Made by a program: the position numbers and the translations under genes. 64,000 nucleotides of DNA from DATCYX01 sp963714425. Lineage in GTDB: Bacteria > Chloroflexota > Anaerolineae > Anaerolineales > UBA4823. This document shows, in pieces, positions 25,547-34,598 of the stretch (position 1 is its first letter; every line of letters starts with the position of its first letter). Location: the NCBI GenBank assembly GCA_963714425.1, contig CAVQOI010000004.1:434001-498000 (forward strand), read 5' to 3'. The notes beneath the pieces are model-generated. The model did no database searches and was not told the DNA's origin. It saw nothing but the letters and a program-made list of their open reading frames with translations.

Positions 25547-26320
25547 ATGCCCTATACTTCTGAGTTAGAAATGTTGAACATCATTCTTGTCGAAGACAAC
25601 CAGAGGCTACGCCTCGGCATGAAGTCCGGACTGCAGACCGGCGGCAAGGTGCAGATCGTGTATGATTGCGATCGGGGGGAGGCTGCACTGGAGTTTTGCC
25701 TGGAAGCCCAGCCCGAGCCTTTGAAAACAGCCATTCTTATGGATGTGCTCCTGGCAGGGGATTTGAACGGTATCCAGGCTGCTGTTGCCATCCGCCGGGA
25801 GTTCCCACGCTTCCCGGTGGTGTTCTATTCCATCCAGGATGATGATGCCTATTACCGGGATTTCCGCCGCTCGGGGATTCTTAGCCACTATGCCTACGTA
25901 CGCAAGTCCAATTATCTGTTACCAGAAATGATCCTCCCGTTACTGAAAGATGCCATCTCCGGGCGCAGCTTCATCGATCCGGATATTGAAGCACGCGTCC
26001 ATGAGGTGCGCATCAAGGACGAGAATGATCCGATGGCTTTGTTGGAGCCCAACGAGCAGGTGGTAGCCCGCATGCTGGCGCAAGGGTTGACAAACGAGCA
26101 GATTGCCACCCGCCTGGGGTTCCGCGACAAACGCACGATTAGCCGTACGAATGGACAGATATATGCTGCATGGGCGCTGGATATCAGCACCACAGATGAG
26201 AAGGTCGCACGCACGCGCGCGGCTATCATCGTGCAAGCCGGACGGCTGATCACATGGGACCTCGACGGCGTGGCTCACACCCAGGATGAGCGTGGGGAGT
26301 GGGTCCTCTATCCAGGCTGA
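25547..26320 (+). CDS. Response regulator with LuxR-like DNA-binding domain
   Basis: A 257-residue regulator. The receiver domain (residues ~9-130) begins LNIILVEDNQRLRLGM and has its phospho-acceptor Asp in ILMDVLLAG and Lys in YVRKSNYL. The output domain (~160-225) is LuxR-like with LEPNEQVVARMLAQGLTNEQIATRLGFRDKRTI, where the helix-turn-helix is somewhat divergent. The start at 25547 has an AGAGG site; ATG at 25571 would remove eight residues. The sensor kinase follows 33 bases later, so the two form a two-component pair. Confidence 0.87.
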   Translation: MPYTSELEMLNIILVEDNQRLRLGMKSGLQTGGKVQIVYDCDRGEAALEFCLEAQPEPLKTAILMDVLLAGDLNGIQAAVAIRREFPRFPVVFYSIQDDDAYYRDFRRSGILSHYAYVRKSNYLLPEMILPLLKDAISGRSFIDPDIEARVHEVRIKDENDPMALLEPNEQVVARMLAQGLTNEQIATRLGFRDKRTISRTNGQIYAAWALDISTTDEKVARTRAAIIVQAGRLITWDLDGVAHTQDERGEWVLYPG

Positions 26321-26353
26321 ACCACTCCCAACTTGTTGATCATGATCTAACTG

Positions 26354-28468
26354 ATGGCTGGCATTTTTATTATCGACTGGATCGGGCTGGGGATCTCGCT
26401 ATTCAACACCATCCTGCTGGTTTGGCTGGGGCTGACAGTGCTGTTCAACGCTGAGCGGCGGACGTGGGGGGTCTTGCTGGCATCTGGCGGCTTGATGGCG
26501 GGGGCGGCATTTTTTACCAGCCACTCCATCGTGCTAAGCCAGGGAGCGTCATCTCTCATTCAAGGCTTCAATTTCTGGTGGCATGTCGGCTGGCTTCCTT
26601 TGATCGCCGCGCCTTACGCCTGGTACTTACTGATGCTGTGGTACTGCGGTTACTGGGACGACCTTCGGTCTCCCTTGCACCGGCTCAGAAGACGCTGGCT
26701 CTTGTTCAGTCTGGTCTACACCGGTTTATTGGCGGCACTCTTACTGCTGGCGAACCCTTTGCCCAGTATCGCTCGTGATGCGTTCATACAATTAGACCGC
26801 CTCCCATCTCTGGGGTCCGTCCCGCTCATCACCCTGGCTTACCCGCCCTATATCCTATTTTGCATCGGGCTAGCCCTGGAAGCGCTGTTGCGCCCGGCGC
26901 CCTCCAGCCGTGTGATGGGAGACCTGGCGCGGCGGCGAGCGCGCCCCTGGTTAATCGGGACTTCTCTGGTATTGCTCCTGGTGAGCCTGATGGTGGGAGG
27001 CACCATTGTGTGGCTCCTTGAGCAAGCCCGCCAGCGCCCAGCCATTGATGACCTGATCTATTCTCTTTCTGCAAGACTTTCCCTGATTGATTTCCTGTTG
27101 GCAGGCTTGTTGATGGTGACAGTGATCATGCTTGGGCAAGCCATCGTCGCTTATGAGATCTTTACCGGTAGGACGCTACCCCGCAGAGGTTTCCATGTAC
27201 AGTGGCGGAATATGATTCTTTTAGCTGGCAGTGTAAGCCTGGTGAGCGCCTATGGAGTGACCAAACAACCAGTGCAGGTCACGACCAGTCTGGTGATAGC
27301 ATTGCTGATAGCCCTTTTTTCGGCGTTCTTCAGCTGGCAGAGTTATCGGGAGCGCCAGGCAAGCGTTCAACAGCTGCGTCCATTTGCAACCAGCCAGCGC
27401 TTGTTCGAGAATATATTGACCGCCTCCCCGTCCAGGCAATCTGATCTGGATTTGGCGGCATCCTTCGAAGTGCTATGTAAAGAAGTGCTGGGCGCCAGCC
27501 GCGCAGCGCTGATCCCGCTGGGGCCACTCTCCGCTTTCGGTGTAAGCCCGCTGCACTATCCTCAAGACCATCGGCTGGACTCGTTGTCATGGGCAGACCT
27601 GGTCGGGAGCTTCACATCACCGGATACGACTGGCGTCCCTCTCGATCCACATCACTATGATGGGATGATCTGGGCCGCGCCGCTGTGGAGCGAGCGTGGT
27701 CTGATCGGGCTCTTATTTCTAGGGGATAAACATGACGGCGGCTTCTACTCTTTGGAGGAAATCGAGCTTGCCAGGGCCAGTGGTGAAAGGCTGGTGGATA
27801 TCCAGGCTACCGCAGAGCTCTCCCGCAAACTGCTGGTGCTCCAACGCCAGCGTCTGGTGGAGAGCCAGGTGCTCGACCAGCAGGCGCGGCGTGTACTACA
27901 CGACGATGTTCTGCCCCGCATCCATGCCACACTGCTGGAGATGCAGGGTCAGAGCAGCCACTCAAGCGCCCAGGCACTGGGAGAGCTCCACCGCATGATC
28001 TCAGACTTGCTGCGCAAGCTGCCCGCCCCTATTTCGCCACAGGTAGAGCGCTTGGGACTCGTCGGGGCGCTGCGCCAGGTAGTGGAGAGCGAGCTCAAAG
28101 ACGCTTACGACGGTGTGACCTGGCAAATTTCGCCCGGTGTGGAGGATCGCGCCAGGGAAATCCCCTCCATAACTGCGGATGTGATTTTTTACGCAGCGCG
28201 AGAAGCCATGCGCAACGCTGCCCGCCACGCGCGCGACGGGAATGAACGCAAGCCGTTGCACCTGCTCGTCCAGGCTGACTGGCAGGAAGGGATCAGGCTG
28301 ATCATCGAAGATAATGGCGGGCGATTAATCCTGGAGGAGGACCAGGAAAACCAGGGGCAAGGTTTGACGCTGCACAGCACTCTAATGGCGGTTGTGGGCG
28401 GCTCGTTGTCCGTTGAATGCAGACCTGGGGTGTCGACGCGGGTAGTGCTCAATTTGCCAGAAGGATGA
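26354..28468 (+). CDS. Membrane sensor histidine kinase
   Basis: A 704-residue kinase partnered with the preceding regulator. About seven to eight membrane segments (residues ~5-330) form the sensor, followed by a GAF-like region (~360-480). A HisKA_3-type dimerisation helix carries the phospho-accepting His in VLHDDVLPRIH. The ATPase domain has the N box AREAMRNAARHAR, the G1 box EDNGGRL and the G2 box GQGLTLHSTLMAVVGG. This is the NarX/LiaS type that pairs with LuxR-type regulators. The signal is unknown. Confidence 0.88.
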   Translation: MAGIFIIDWIGLGISLFNTILLVWLGLTVLFNAERRTWGVLLASGGLMAGAAFFTSHSIVLSQGASSLIQGFNFWWHVGWLPLIAAPYAWYLLMLWYCGYWDDLRSPLHRLRRRWLLFSLVYTGLLAALLLLANPLPSIARDAFIQLDRLPSLGSVPLITLAYPPYILFCIGLALEALLRPAPSSRVMGDLARRRARPWLIGTSLVLLLVSLMVGGTIVWLLEQARQRPAIDDLIYSLSARLSLIDFLLAGLLMVTVIMLGQAIVAYEIFTGRTLPRRGFHVQWRNMILLAGSVSLVSAYGVTKQPVQVTTSLVIALLIALFSAFFSWQSYRERQASVQQLRPFATSQRLFENILTASPSRQSDLDLAASFEVLCKEVLGASRAALIPLGPLSAFGVSPLHYPQDHRLDSLSWADLVGSFTSPDTTGVPLDPHHYDGMIWAAPLWSERGLIGLLFLGDKHDGGFYSLEEIELARASGERLVDIQATAELSRKLLVLQRQRLVESQVLDQQARRVLHDDVLPRIHATLLEMQGQSSHSSAQALGELHRMISDLLRKLPAPISPQVERLGLVGALRQVVESELKDAYDGVTWQISPGVEDRAREIPSITADVIFYAAREAMRNAARHARDGNERKPLHLLVQADWQEGIRLIIEDNGGRLILEEDQENQGQGLTLHSTLMAVVGGSLSVECRPGVSTRVVLNLPEG

Positions 28469-28532
28469 CTGCGAAATGAAACTCGAAAGAATCACGCCGC
28501 TGGGATAGCCGTCGCCTGCGACCCCCCTGTGT

Positions 28533-28603
28533 TATAATCATCGCATCTTATAATCAGATTTGCGTTGTCCGATTGCCGCCGGTCTTATTAAACTTGATGG
28601 CGG
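28533..28603 (+). promoter_or_regulatory. Tandem -10 elements and 5'-UTR hairpin of the RNA-binding protein gene
   Basis: TATAAT occurs at 28533-28538 and again at 28549-28554. The ~90-base leader holds TTGCCGCC and GGCGGCAA arms separated by 18 bases (about 28572-28607). Similar leaders are seen on cold-induced RNA-binding protein genes, so the hairpin may be regulatory. Confidence 0.45.
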
Positions 28604-28651
28604 CAAATTTGTTTAACAAGGGTCTGCACCAGTTAGATTAAAGGGAAAAAG

Positions 28652-28981
28652 ATGGAAACAAAACTTTATGTTGGAAATATGTCCTATGATACGACTGAGG
28701 CCGAATTGCGGACGATGTTCAGCGAAGCAGGCTCTGTAGGATCTGTGGACCTCATCATGGATCGCGACACCGGTAGATCGAAAGGTTTTGCCTTTGTGAC
28801 AATGAACAACCAGGCAGAGGCGGAAAATGCCATTCGTATGTTCAACGAAAAATCCGTCAATGACCGTTCGCTCACGGTAAACATTGCCCGGCCGCGGGAA
28901 GAACGCCAGGGCGGAAACGGCAACCGTTTTTCCAGTGGCGCTAACCACCGCAAACGCGGCGGCTCCAATAAACGCCAATAA
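28652..28981 (+). CDS. Small RNA-binding protein with one RRM domain
   Basis: A 109-residue protein. One RRM occupies residues 3-~80 with RNP2 KLYVGNM and RNP1 KGFAFVTM. A glycine/arginine/asparagine-rich tail (~85-109) follows, as in cyanobacterial Rbp proteins and related bacterial glycine-rich RNA-binding proteins. These act as RNA chaperones, often cold induced. A strong bidirectional terminator follows immediately, so it is a single-gene transcript. The pair of upstream -10 elements fits that. Confidence 0.92.
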   Translation: METKLYVGNMSYDTTEAELRTMFSEAGSVGSVDLIMDRDTGRSKGFAFVTMNNQAEAENAIRMFNEKSVNDRSLTVNIARPREERQGGNGNRFSSGANHRKRGGSNKRQ

Positions 28982-28989
28982 ACTTGCAG

Positions 28990-29030
28990 AAAACCAATAA
29001 CCCCTCGTTATTCGGGGGGTTATTGGTTTT
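28990..29030. terminator. Bidirectional terminator after the RRM gene
   Basis: AAAACCAATAACCCC (28990-29004) pairs perfectly with GGGGTTATTGGTTTT (29016-29030). Both ends carry A/T runs, so it can stop transcripts from either side, including the convergent glycosyltransferase at 29085. Confidence 0.85.
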
Positions 29031-29084
29031 AAGAGTTACAAGTAACTGGATCGAGCCTTCTAGGCTGAAGAGGATTAGGGAAAA

Positions 29085-30242
29085 TTATCCGTCAGGCGGC
29101 TTTGTTTCACGTCTGACTTTGAAGCCATCAACAATTGTATCGAGTGCTTGAATGAAGGTGCCGACCATGCACTCGATGTTAGCCTCCTCAGAGACGATAC
29201 GGTACGATTCTCGACCCATTCGTCGCAGGCGCGGGGCATCTCTGAGCGCTTCGAGCAGCGCCGCCTTTAACGACCCAGAATCGCCCGGCGTAACACGCCA
29301 ACCATTTCCAGACTGTACCAGGTCATCCTGAGTTCCGTCGCCCTCGGCAACGATCACAGGTAAACCATAAGACATGGCTTGTTGAACCGCCAGTCCACCC
29401 GTGCCGGGCAGCACGAACAGGTCTGCTTTTATGAAAAATGGCTCCAGGTCATCTCCGTGGTGAGCGCCATGGAAGACAGCGCGAGGATAGACACGGCGAG
29501 CCACATCCTGGAATTCTGACCTGGCTGGCCCGTCGCCCACAACCCAAACTTCTGGCTGAATCTCTGGTGGGAGCCCTGCGCAGGCGGTAAACAGCAGCTC
29601 AATCCGCTTGCGGCTCTGCAGGCGTCCAACAAACAGCAGCACAGGGCGCTCTCCAAACGACGCTGGGCGCTCCGCAGGCGGGTTTACTGGGCGTTGGACC
29701 CCGGCATTCAGCGCAACAAACACGTTTTCGGGTGGGAATCCGAGATCACGGTACTCTTCGGCGCCGCGTTGGGAATAAGCGATCAACCCATCGAATTCAG
29801 AGATGTAACCCTTGCGTCCCCCTCTCATGAGAAATTCCAGGAAACCCCTGCGTGCAGGCGCGCCCAGTCCCCACCCAAGCACCGGGCGGCTGCGAGCGTG
29901 CATCCACCGGATGGCCAGACGGTTGGAGAGATAGCGCGGGTTAGCTTCAAGGATCAAAGCGTCTGGCTGGGTGATCTCCAGCCATTTTAGAATTCCAAAC
30001 TGCCAGCACAGGTACAGTGGGGATCTTACTTGCCCGATGTGCAGGTTACGGGCTGTGGTGTTGCTGGCTACCTCCAGCCTATCTGTTGTACGGATCATCT
30101 CGCCAGGGGTCGGCCTGCCGCTAAAGATGCTCAGACCGTCTTTGCACGAACGCGCCAAGGCGTCGAAGAAGGCAACGCGGTACGCGGGGAGCACGCGCTG
30201 TTGCAAACCCAAACGACCTGCAAAGCCACTCTCAGGGATCAC
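29085..30242 (-). CDS. Glycosyltransferase, GT4 type
   Basis: A 385-residue GT-B fold enzyme. The second domain holds RPVLLFVGRLQSRKRIELL, EVWVVGDGPARSEFQ and LPGTGGLAVQQAMSYGLPVIVAEGDGTQDDL, the standard nucleotide-sugar site. The start is GTG at 30242. It is the last gene of the minus-strand polysaccharide block (wecC-like, acyltransferase, GT4, FkbM, this gene). The acceptor and sugar are not known. Confidence 0.86.
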   Translation of the reverse strand: MIPESGFAGRLGLQQRVLPAYRVAFFDALARSCKDGLSIFSGRPTPGEMIRTTDRLEVASNTTARNLHIGQVRSPLYLCWQFGILKWLEITQPDALILEANPRYLSNRLAIRWMHARSRPVLGWGLGAPARRGFLEFLMRGGRKGYISEFDGLIAYSQRGAEEYRDLGFPPENVFVALNAGVQRPVNPPAERPASFGERPVLLFVGRLQSRKRIELLFTACAGLPPEIQPEVWVVGDGPARSEFQDVARRVYPRAVFHGAHHGDDLEPFFIKADLFVLPGTGGLAVQQAMSYGLPVIVAEGDGTQDDLVQSGNGWRVTPGDSGSLKAALLEALRDAPRLRRMGRESYRIVSEEANIECMVGTFIQALDTIVDGFKVRRETKPPDG

Positions 30243-30336
30243 AATGCTGATTATACAAGATGCTCACATCTTGCGTATCCCATATCGAAAGGTCTTCTCT
30301 CTCCCATGCTTCGGAGAAAACGGTTGGCGTGCTCAC

Positions 30337-31215
30337 TCAAGCTCTGTCCGTATCTCTTGGTGTAGCCACGAGGTAGGCTTTCCAGTCCATTTCATCGGCT
30401 GAATTGATGGTTGGATATCCCTCTTCCATCCGGTGGATACGATATTCTGCAGCAACCAGCTCGTCCCAGGCTGTGTCCGCTGATTTAGAGCCATGGATTT
30501 CCAGCAGGATAATTGGGCGCGCTTCGCGCAGCAGGCGGCGCATACCAGGGATTGCCAAAACCTCCCCGCCCTCGATATCCATCTTGATCAACTGAGGGGA
30601 TGGGTTTCCTTCAATAAATACAAATTCATCCAGCGAGACCGCCGGGACAGAGATTGTCTCAAGATACCCTCCCTGACGTCCCGCTGATCCTTCCACCTTG
30701 CCCATGCCACCCGACGGACCGACCAGGAATTGCGCCTCTCCCCGATGGTCGGTTACCGCTGCCGGGACGACCACCACGCGAGCTCCCTCTGGATTGAGCC
30801 TCAGGTTATGGCGCAGCCGCTCAAGGTTTGCCGGAAACGCTTCGAATGCAATAACCCTTCCGCCCTCGCCGGCAGCTCGCGCCAGCATCAGGCTTATGTA
30901 GCCGATGTTGGCACCAACATCATACACAACGGAGTCAGGCTGGACCCAATTCGCAATTGCGACCTGAACTTCCGGCTCGTAGGTTCCCAGCCAGTAGTCC
31001 TTCTCCTCCTGCAGGTCAAGGGACATCCTGGCGCCTGCTAAACCCCCAGCAGCTACCTCCACTTCAACCAATCCTTGAGGCGCAGCGCGGTTGAGAACAC
31101 CCCGTATCCCGCGCGTGAGCGGACCTAACCGGTACAACAGACGTTTGAATGAATCCGGCGCGATCCTGGCGACCAGGGATGCGATCGCTAAAAGTGGTTT
31201 CGAGTTTCTATTCAC
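30337..31215 (-). CDS. FkbM family methyltransferase
   Basis: A 292-residue SAM-dependent O-methyltransferase. The SAM-binding motif is VYDVGANIGYISLMLARAAG and the family's signature LIKMDIEGGEVLAI is present. FkbM proteins methylate hydroxyls on sugars or other polymers. It overlaps the upstream glycosyltransferase by 8 bases (ATG within its end), so the two are translationally coupled, which supports a role in decorating the same glycan. Confidence 0.9.
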   Translation of the reverse strand: MNRNSKPLLAIASLVARIAPDSFKRLLYRLGPLTRGIRGVLNRAAPQGLVEVEVAAGGLAGARMSLDLQEEKDYWLGTYEPEVQVAIANWVQPDSVVYDVGANIGYISLMLARAAGEGGRVIAFEAFPANLERLRHNLRLNPEGARVVVVPAAVTDHRGEAQFLVGPSGGMGKVEGSAGRQGGYLETISVPAVSLDEFVFIEGNPSPQLIKMDIEGGEVLAIPGMRRLLREARPIILLEIHGSKSADTAWDELVAAEYRIHRMEEGYPTINSADEMDWKAYLVATPRDTDRA

Positions 31216-32263
31216 CCAATAGCACGTCTAAGTAATGATCTGCCATCGATTCAACGCTGAATGCTACTTCAGCTCGCTGCCGGGCTGCCAGCCGATAGCG
31301 TTCCTGATCTTGCAGGAGATCCCAGGCAGCACCCGCCAGGGCGTGGATATCAGGCTTATCCAGCTGCCAGGGGTCACCTCCATAAGGCACCACCCTGCCG
31401 GCATCACCCTGAACCAATTCAGCCAGTGCACCGGTATCTAACGCCAGTACAGGAAGCCCACAGCCCAACGCTTCAATAACCGAGTTCGGGCAGGCAGCGT
31501 TCAAATCAGCGGAGAATAACAGGTGCGCCGAGCGGTCGATCTCGGGGATACGCTCACCCGCTTGCAATCCAGCCCATCGGATTCGGATTTCACTTTGCGC
31601 CTGCCAGCGATCCTGTGCTTGCGGAGAGACGCGTCCCACAACTTGCAGCTCAACCGGTCGCAATTCTAGTCGGCTATGCGCAGTGTTTTGGACGGCTGCC
31701 AGCTCTCTCACCAGCGCCATAGCAGTCTCCAGTCCCAGCTCATAACCGCCCATCAGACTGCCTTCTACCATCAGAACGCGCCACAGGTCATCTGGTGGCC
31801 TCCCCTCCCCGCGGGGTGTGAATATCGCGAGGTCCACGCCATTGTGAATCACCGACGTTGGCTGGCGGTCACTGCCATACACGCGCTGCCACCAGCCGCG
31901 CGCAAACTCGCTTTGATAGACAATACGATCTGCCAGCCGAGTCCGGATATGGTTGAGCAGCCAGTTCCCGGTTTCCGCGCGAATCGTATGGCGCAAGCCG
32001 GTTGGCTGGCGGCGGTGGAGCCAGTTCATGCCGTCCAGGCGCTGGACGATACGTGACCCATGTCTGCGAGCACGCCAGAGAGCCGGGAGATTTCGGGTTC
32101 CGCCAATGACCAGCACGGCCTCAAAGCGACCATTATTAGGCTCGTCACTAATCTCCACCCCGCGACGCTCCAGCTCAGTGGCCAATCTGTGCCGGAAGGA
32201 TACCATCCCACCGACACCGGAGACTTTAGGGATCAGGCAGATACGAGTTTTGGACATAGCCAT
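31208..32263 (-). CDS. Glycosyltransferase, GT4 type
   Basis: A 351-residue GT4 enzyme with the N-terminal loop SGVGGMVSFRHRLATELERRG and the donor site LFSADLNAACPNSVIEALGCGLPVLALDTGALAEL. Its C terminus overlaps the FkbM gene by 8 bases. Part of the polysaccharide block. Downstream of a heptameric repeat that separates it from the acyltransferase. Confidence 0.87.
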   Translation of the reverse strand: MAMSKTRICLIPKVSGVGGMVSFRHRLATELERRGVEISDEPNNGRFEAVLVIGGTRNLPALWRARRHGSRIVQRLDGMNWLHRRQPTGLRHTIRAETGNWLLNHIRTRLADRIVYQSEFARGWWQRVYGSDRQPTSVIHNGVDLAIFTPRGEGRPPDDLWRVLMVEGSLMGGYELGLETAMALVRELAAVQNTAHSRLELRPVELQVVGRVSPQAQDRWQAQSEIRIRWAGLQAGERIPEIDRSAHLLFSADLNAACPNSVIEALGCGLPVLALDTGALAELVQGDAGRVVPYGGDPWQLDKPDIHALAGAAWDLLQDQERYRLAARQRAEVAFSVESMADHYLDVLLGE

Positions 32264-32311
32264 CGAGTGGACAATTCAGCGCAACAGAATTCAATGTGAC
32301 AATGGAAGAGC

Positions 32312-32339
32312 CAATCAACAATCTACAGTCATCAATCAT
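32312..32339. repeat. Heptameric repeat at the end of the acyltransferase gene
   Basis: Four units (CAATCAA, CAATCTA, CAGTCAT, CAATCAT) fill 32312-32339. The TGA stop of the minus-strand acyltransferase lies within the array (32332-32334). Confidence 0.75.
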
Positions 32340-32775
32340 CAAGTGGACGTTTATCTACAAAATGAGCTGGGACACCCGCCCAGATCTCCCATTCCCCGGT
32401 GGACTGCAGCAACACCGCATTTGCGCCCACTACGCTGCCGCGCCCCACTCGCAGCACGCCCTGCTTGCACAGCACTTTAGCGCCCGGCGCCAGGATTACA
32501 TCATCTTCAACAATAATGCCCTCGAAAAGCGAGTGTTGTGCGGGCTGGTAAATATCTGCCCGGCCCAGGCTGACACCCGGATAGAGCTTGACCCGATCAC
32601 CAATCACGGTACGGGAATGCACCACTACGCCAAAGCCCCCATGAGCCAACTCGAAGTCCCTCCCCACGCGTACACTGCAGGGGATCTCCACACCCAGGAG
32701 CTTGAGGCAAAAATAAGCCAGCCTTCCAAAAAGCGGCAATTGGCGGGCGTAAACGAGCCTGGTGTAAATATCCAT
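32332..32775 (-). CDS. Hexapeptide-repeat acyltransferase (serine O-acetyltransferase-like)
   Basis: A 147-residue left-handed beta-helix acyltransferase with successive hexapeptide turns (VVVHSRTVIGDRVKLYPGVSLG, IIVEDDVILAPGAKVL, RVGRGSVVGANAVLL) and the closing WAGVPAHFVDKR. It resembles CysE-like transferases found in polysaccharide loci, which acetylate sugars. I chose the ATG at 32775; an in-frame extension to 32862 only translates heptamer repeat sequence. The gene is flanked on both sides by heptameric repeats, as is the S23 gene. Confidence 0.87.
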   Translation of the reverse strand: MDIYTRLVYARQLPLFGRLAYFCLKLLGVEIPCSVRVGRDFELAHGGFGVVVHSRTVIGDRVKLYPGVSLGRADIYQPAQHSLFEGIIVEDDVILAPGAKVLCKQGVLRVGRGSVVGANAVLLQSTGEWEIWAGVPAHFVDKRPLDD

Positions 32776-32800
32776 TTTGGATCGTGATCTGTACTCGGTC

Positions 32801-32828
32801 GAAGGTTGAAGTTTGAAAGTTGAAGGAT
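32801..32828. repeat. Heptameric repeat before the acyltransferase gene
   Basis: Four units (GAAGGTT, GAAGTTT, GAAAGTT, GAAGGAT) lie in the gap between the nucleotide-sugar dehydrogenase and the acyltransferase. The unit TTGAAGG is the same as in the importer gap at 7034. Confidence 0.75.
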
Positions 32829-32845
32829 GTTGGAACTTGAAGCCG

Positions 32846-34129
32846 TCAACTCGCCAATTCACCCACTCCTAAGCGGACCAGGCGGAATCCAGATGCTTGC
32901 CAGGCTTGGGCATCCCAACCGTTTACAGCATCTACGGCAACGCGCCCGCGCATGTGGCTGCCTGCATAGGCGGGCTGGATATCCTTCAATGGGCTGTGCC
33001 CCACCAGCAGCAATACTAGATCGGCGTCATGCAGGGCTTCTTCCATAGTTGCTACCGTATCAACCCCTGGGACTTGAGCGCTGGGCTTATAGGGCTCATA
33101 AGCTTTCACCTTAGCGCCCTCCTGCGCAAGACTGCGCACGATGTCGATTGCTGGGCTCTCACGCAAGTCGTCCACGTCGGCCTTATATGCCAGACCCAGA
33201 GCGGCAATGCGACAACCCTCCAATTTTCCTGCTGCGCGACGAACGAGTTCGAGGATATATGCCGGCTGTCCATCGTTAACCTGCCGGGCAGTGCGTATCA
33301 AAGGAGCCAGGTCGGGAGCAGCTTCCACTAAGAACCAGGGATCCACACTGATGCAATGACCGCCCACACCGGGTCCCGGGCGGAGTATGTTCACCCGCGG
33401 GTGGCGGTTAGCCAGCGCTACGGCCTCCCACACATCGATGCCGAAGCGGTCTGCCAGCCGGGAGAACTCGTTGGCGATGGCGATGTTGACATCCCGGTAG
33501 GTATTCTCCATCAGTTTTACCATTTCGGCGGTGGTGGAGTCGGTCAGGATGATCTCGCCACGCACAAAGGACGCGTATAAATCCTTGCCAGCGAGTGCAG
33601 ACGCCCGGTCATAGCCCCCAATCACACGCGCATTCTCAATCAGCTCACGCAGGATCTGGCCCGGCAGCACGCGCTCAGGAGAGTAAGCCAGATAGAAGTC
33701 TGCGCCTGGCTGCAAACCAGAGCGGCGCAAGATAGGCGCGACCACATCTACCGTGGTGCGCGGCGGAGAGGTCAATTCAAGCACCACCAGATTGCCGCCT
33801 CGCAGGTGCGGGACAATCAATTCGGCAGCGGCAGTAACTGCACGCAGATCGGCACGCTTATCCTCATAGAACGGGGTGGGTACGGCGATGATGAAGGCGT
33901 CAGCTGGTCCAGGCTGCTCACCAATGGTCATATTGCCTGATCCCAGAGCTGCCTGCACCAGAGTGCGCAGTCCGGGCTCGTGGATGTGCAAGCCTCCGTT
34001 GCGTAAGGTATGCACTACCTGGGCGTTGACATCCACACCATTCACTTTTAAGCCGTGCGTGGCGAACGTGCTGGCGGTAGGCAAACCGATATACCCCAGG
34101 CCAATCACACAGATCTCTTGAAATTCCAC
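32846..34129 (-). CDS. wecC: Nucleotide-sugar dehydrogenase (UDP-ManNAc dehydrogenase type)
   Basis: A 427-residue NAD-dependent enzyme that oxidises a UDP-hexose or UDP-N-acetylhexosamine at C6 to the uronic acid. The NAD motif is VIGLGYIGLPTASTFA. The catalytic Cys is in GPGVGGHCISVDPWFLVE, and the middle has MENTYRDVNIAIANE. The HCISVDPWF form is typical of WecC/Cap5O-type dehydrogenases rather than UDP-glucose dehydrogenase. It is the first gene of the minus-strand polysaccharide block and would make its uronate building block. Confidence 0.88.
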   Translation of the reverse strand: MEFQEICVIGLGYIGLPTASTFATHGLKVNGVDVNAQVVHTLRNGGLHIHEPGLRTLVQAALGSGNMTIGEQPGPADAFIIAVPTPFYEDKRADLRAVTAAAELIVPHLRGGNLVVLELTSPPRTTVDVVAPILRRSGLQPGADFYLAYSPERVLPGQILRELIENARVIGGYDRASALAGKDLYASFVRGEIILTDSTTAEMVKLMENTYRDVNIAIANEFSRLADRFGIDVWEAVALANRHPRVNILRPGPGVGGHCISVDPWFLVEAAPDLAPLIRTARQVNDGQPAYILELVRRAAGKLEGCRIAALGLAYKADVDDLRESPAIDIVRSLAQEGAKVKAYEPYKPSAQVPGVDTVATMEEALHDADLVLLLVGHSPLKDIQPAYAGSHMRGRVAVDAVNGWDAQAWQASGFRLVRLGVGELAS

Positions 34130-34346
34130 TCGTACTCCTCGATTTTCTCCGGATCAAGTTGATGCAATCCGGACGCGCTTACGCGATACCCGGCTACCGA
34201 ATTATGCCACAGGCTATGCCCGCATGGGAAGGTTGGTTTCCTTTCTAATCCCAGTGACTGTAACAAAAGCGGTGTGTATTGAGAGATAAAATAGCAGGCT
34301 CCTTGCAAGATAGAAGCTGTACAGAGTCCATCTCAAGGAACCTGCC

Positions 34347-34596
34347 ATGCCGATTGTCACCCTTCATCTGCCAGATGTCAAGCGCCAAACCGAAATACAT
34401 CCGCACACTTGCCCAAGCTGCCACGGTGCAACGTTCCAACGCTGGGGCAATGTCATCAAGCCAGTCAAAGACCAGCGCCACCCAACGATCGCCGTCCATC
34501 GCTACCGCTGCTGCCATTGTCACCGGACCTTCCGGCACTACCCGGAGGGTGTCGATCAAGCAGATCAGACCCAGCGGCTGCGGCCGCTCGAGCGAG
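34347..34596 (+). pseudogene. Transposase, N-terminal fragment
   Basis: About 83 residues of a transposase N terminus with a zinc-ribbon: TCPSCHGATFQRWGN and then RYRCCHCHRTFRHYPEGV. After QADQTQRLRPLE the similarity stops and the frame runs into the passenger segment. The DDE catalytic middle is missing. A matching C-terminal piece lies 1.25 kb downstream, so the gene was split and partly deleted. Confidence 0.75.
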
Positions 34597-34598
34597 TT

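Noticed and set aside
34579..34597. NotI/XhoI-like string beside the passenger gene, as in cloning vectors
   Set aside because: GCGGCCGC and CTCGAG overlap by chance in GC-rich sequence that still fits the transposase reading frame. No vector backbone follows.
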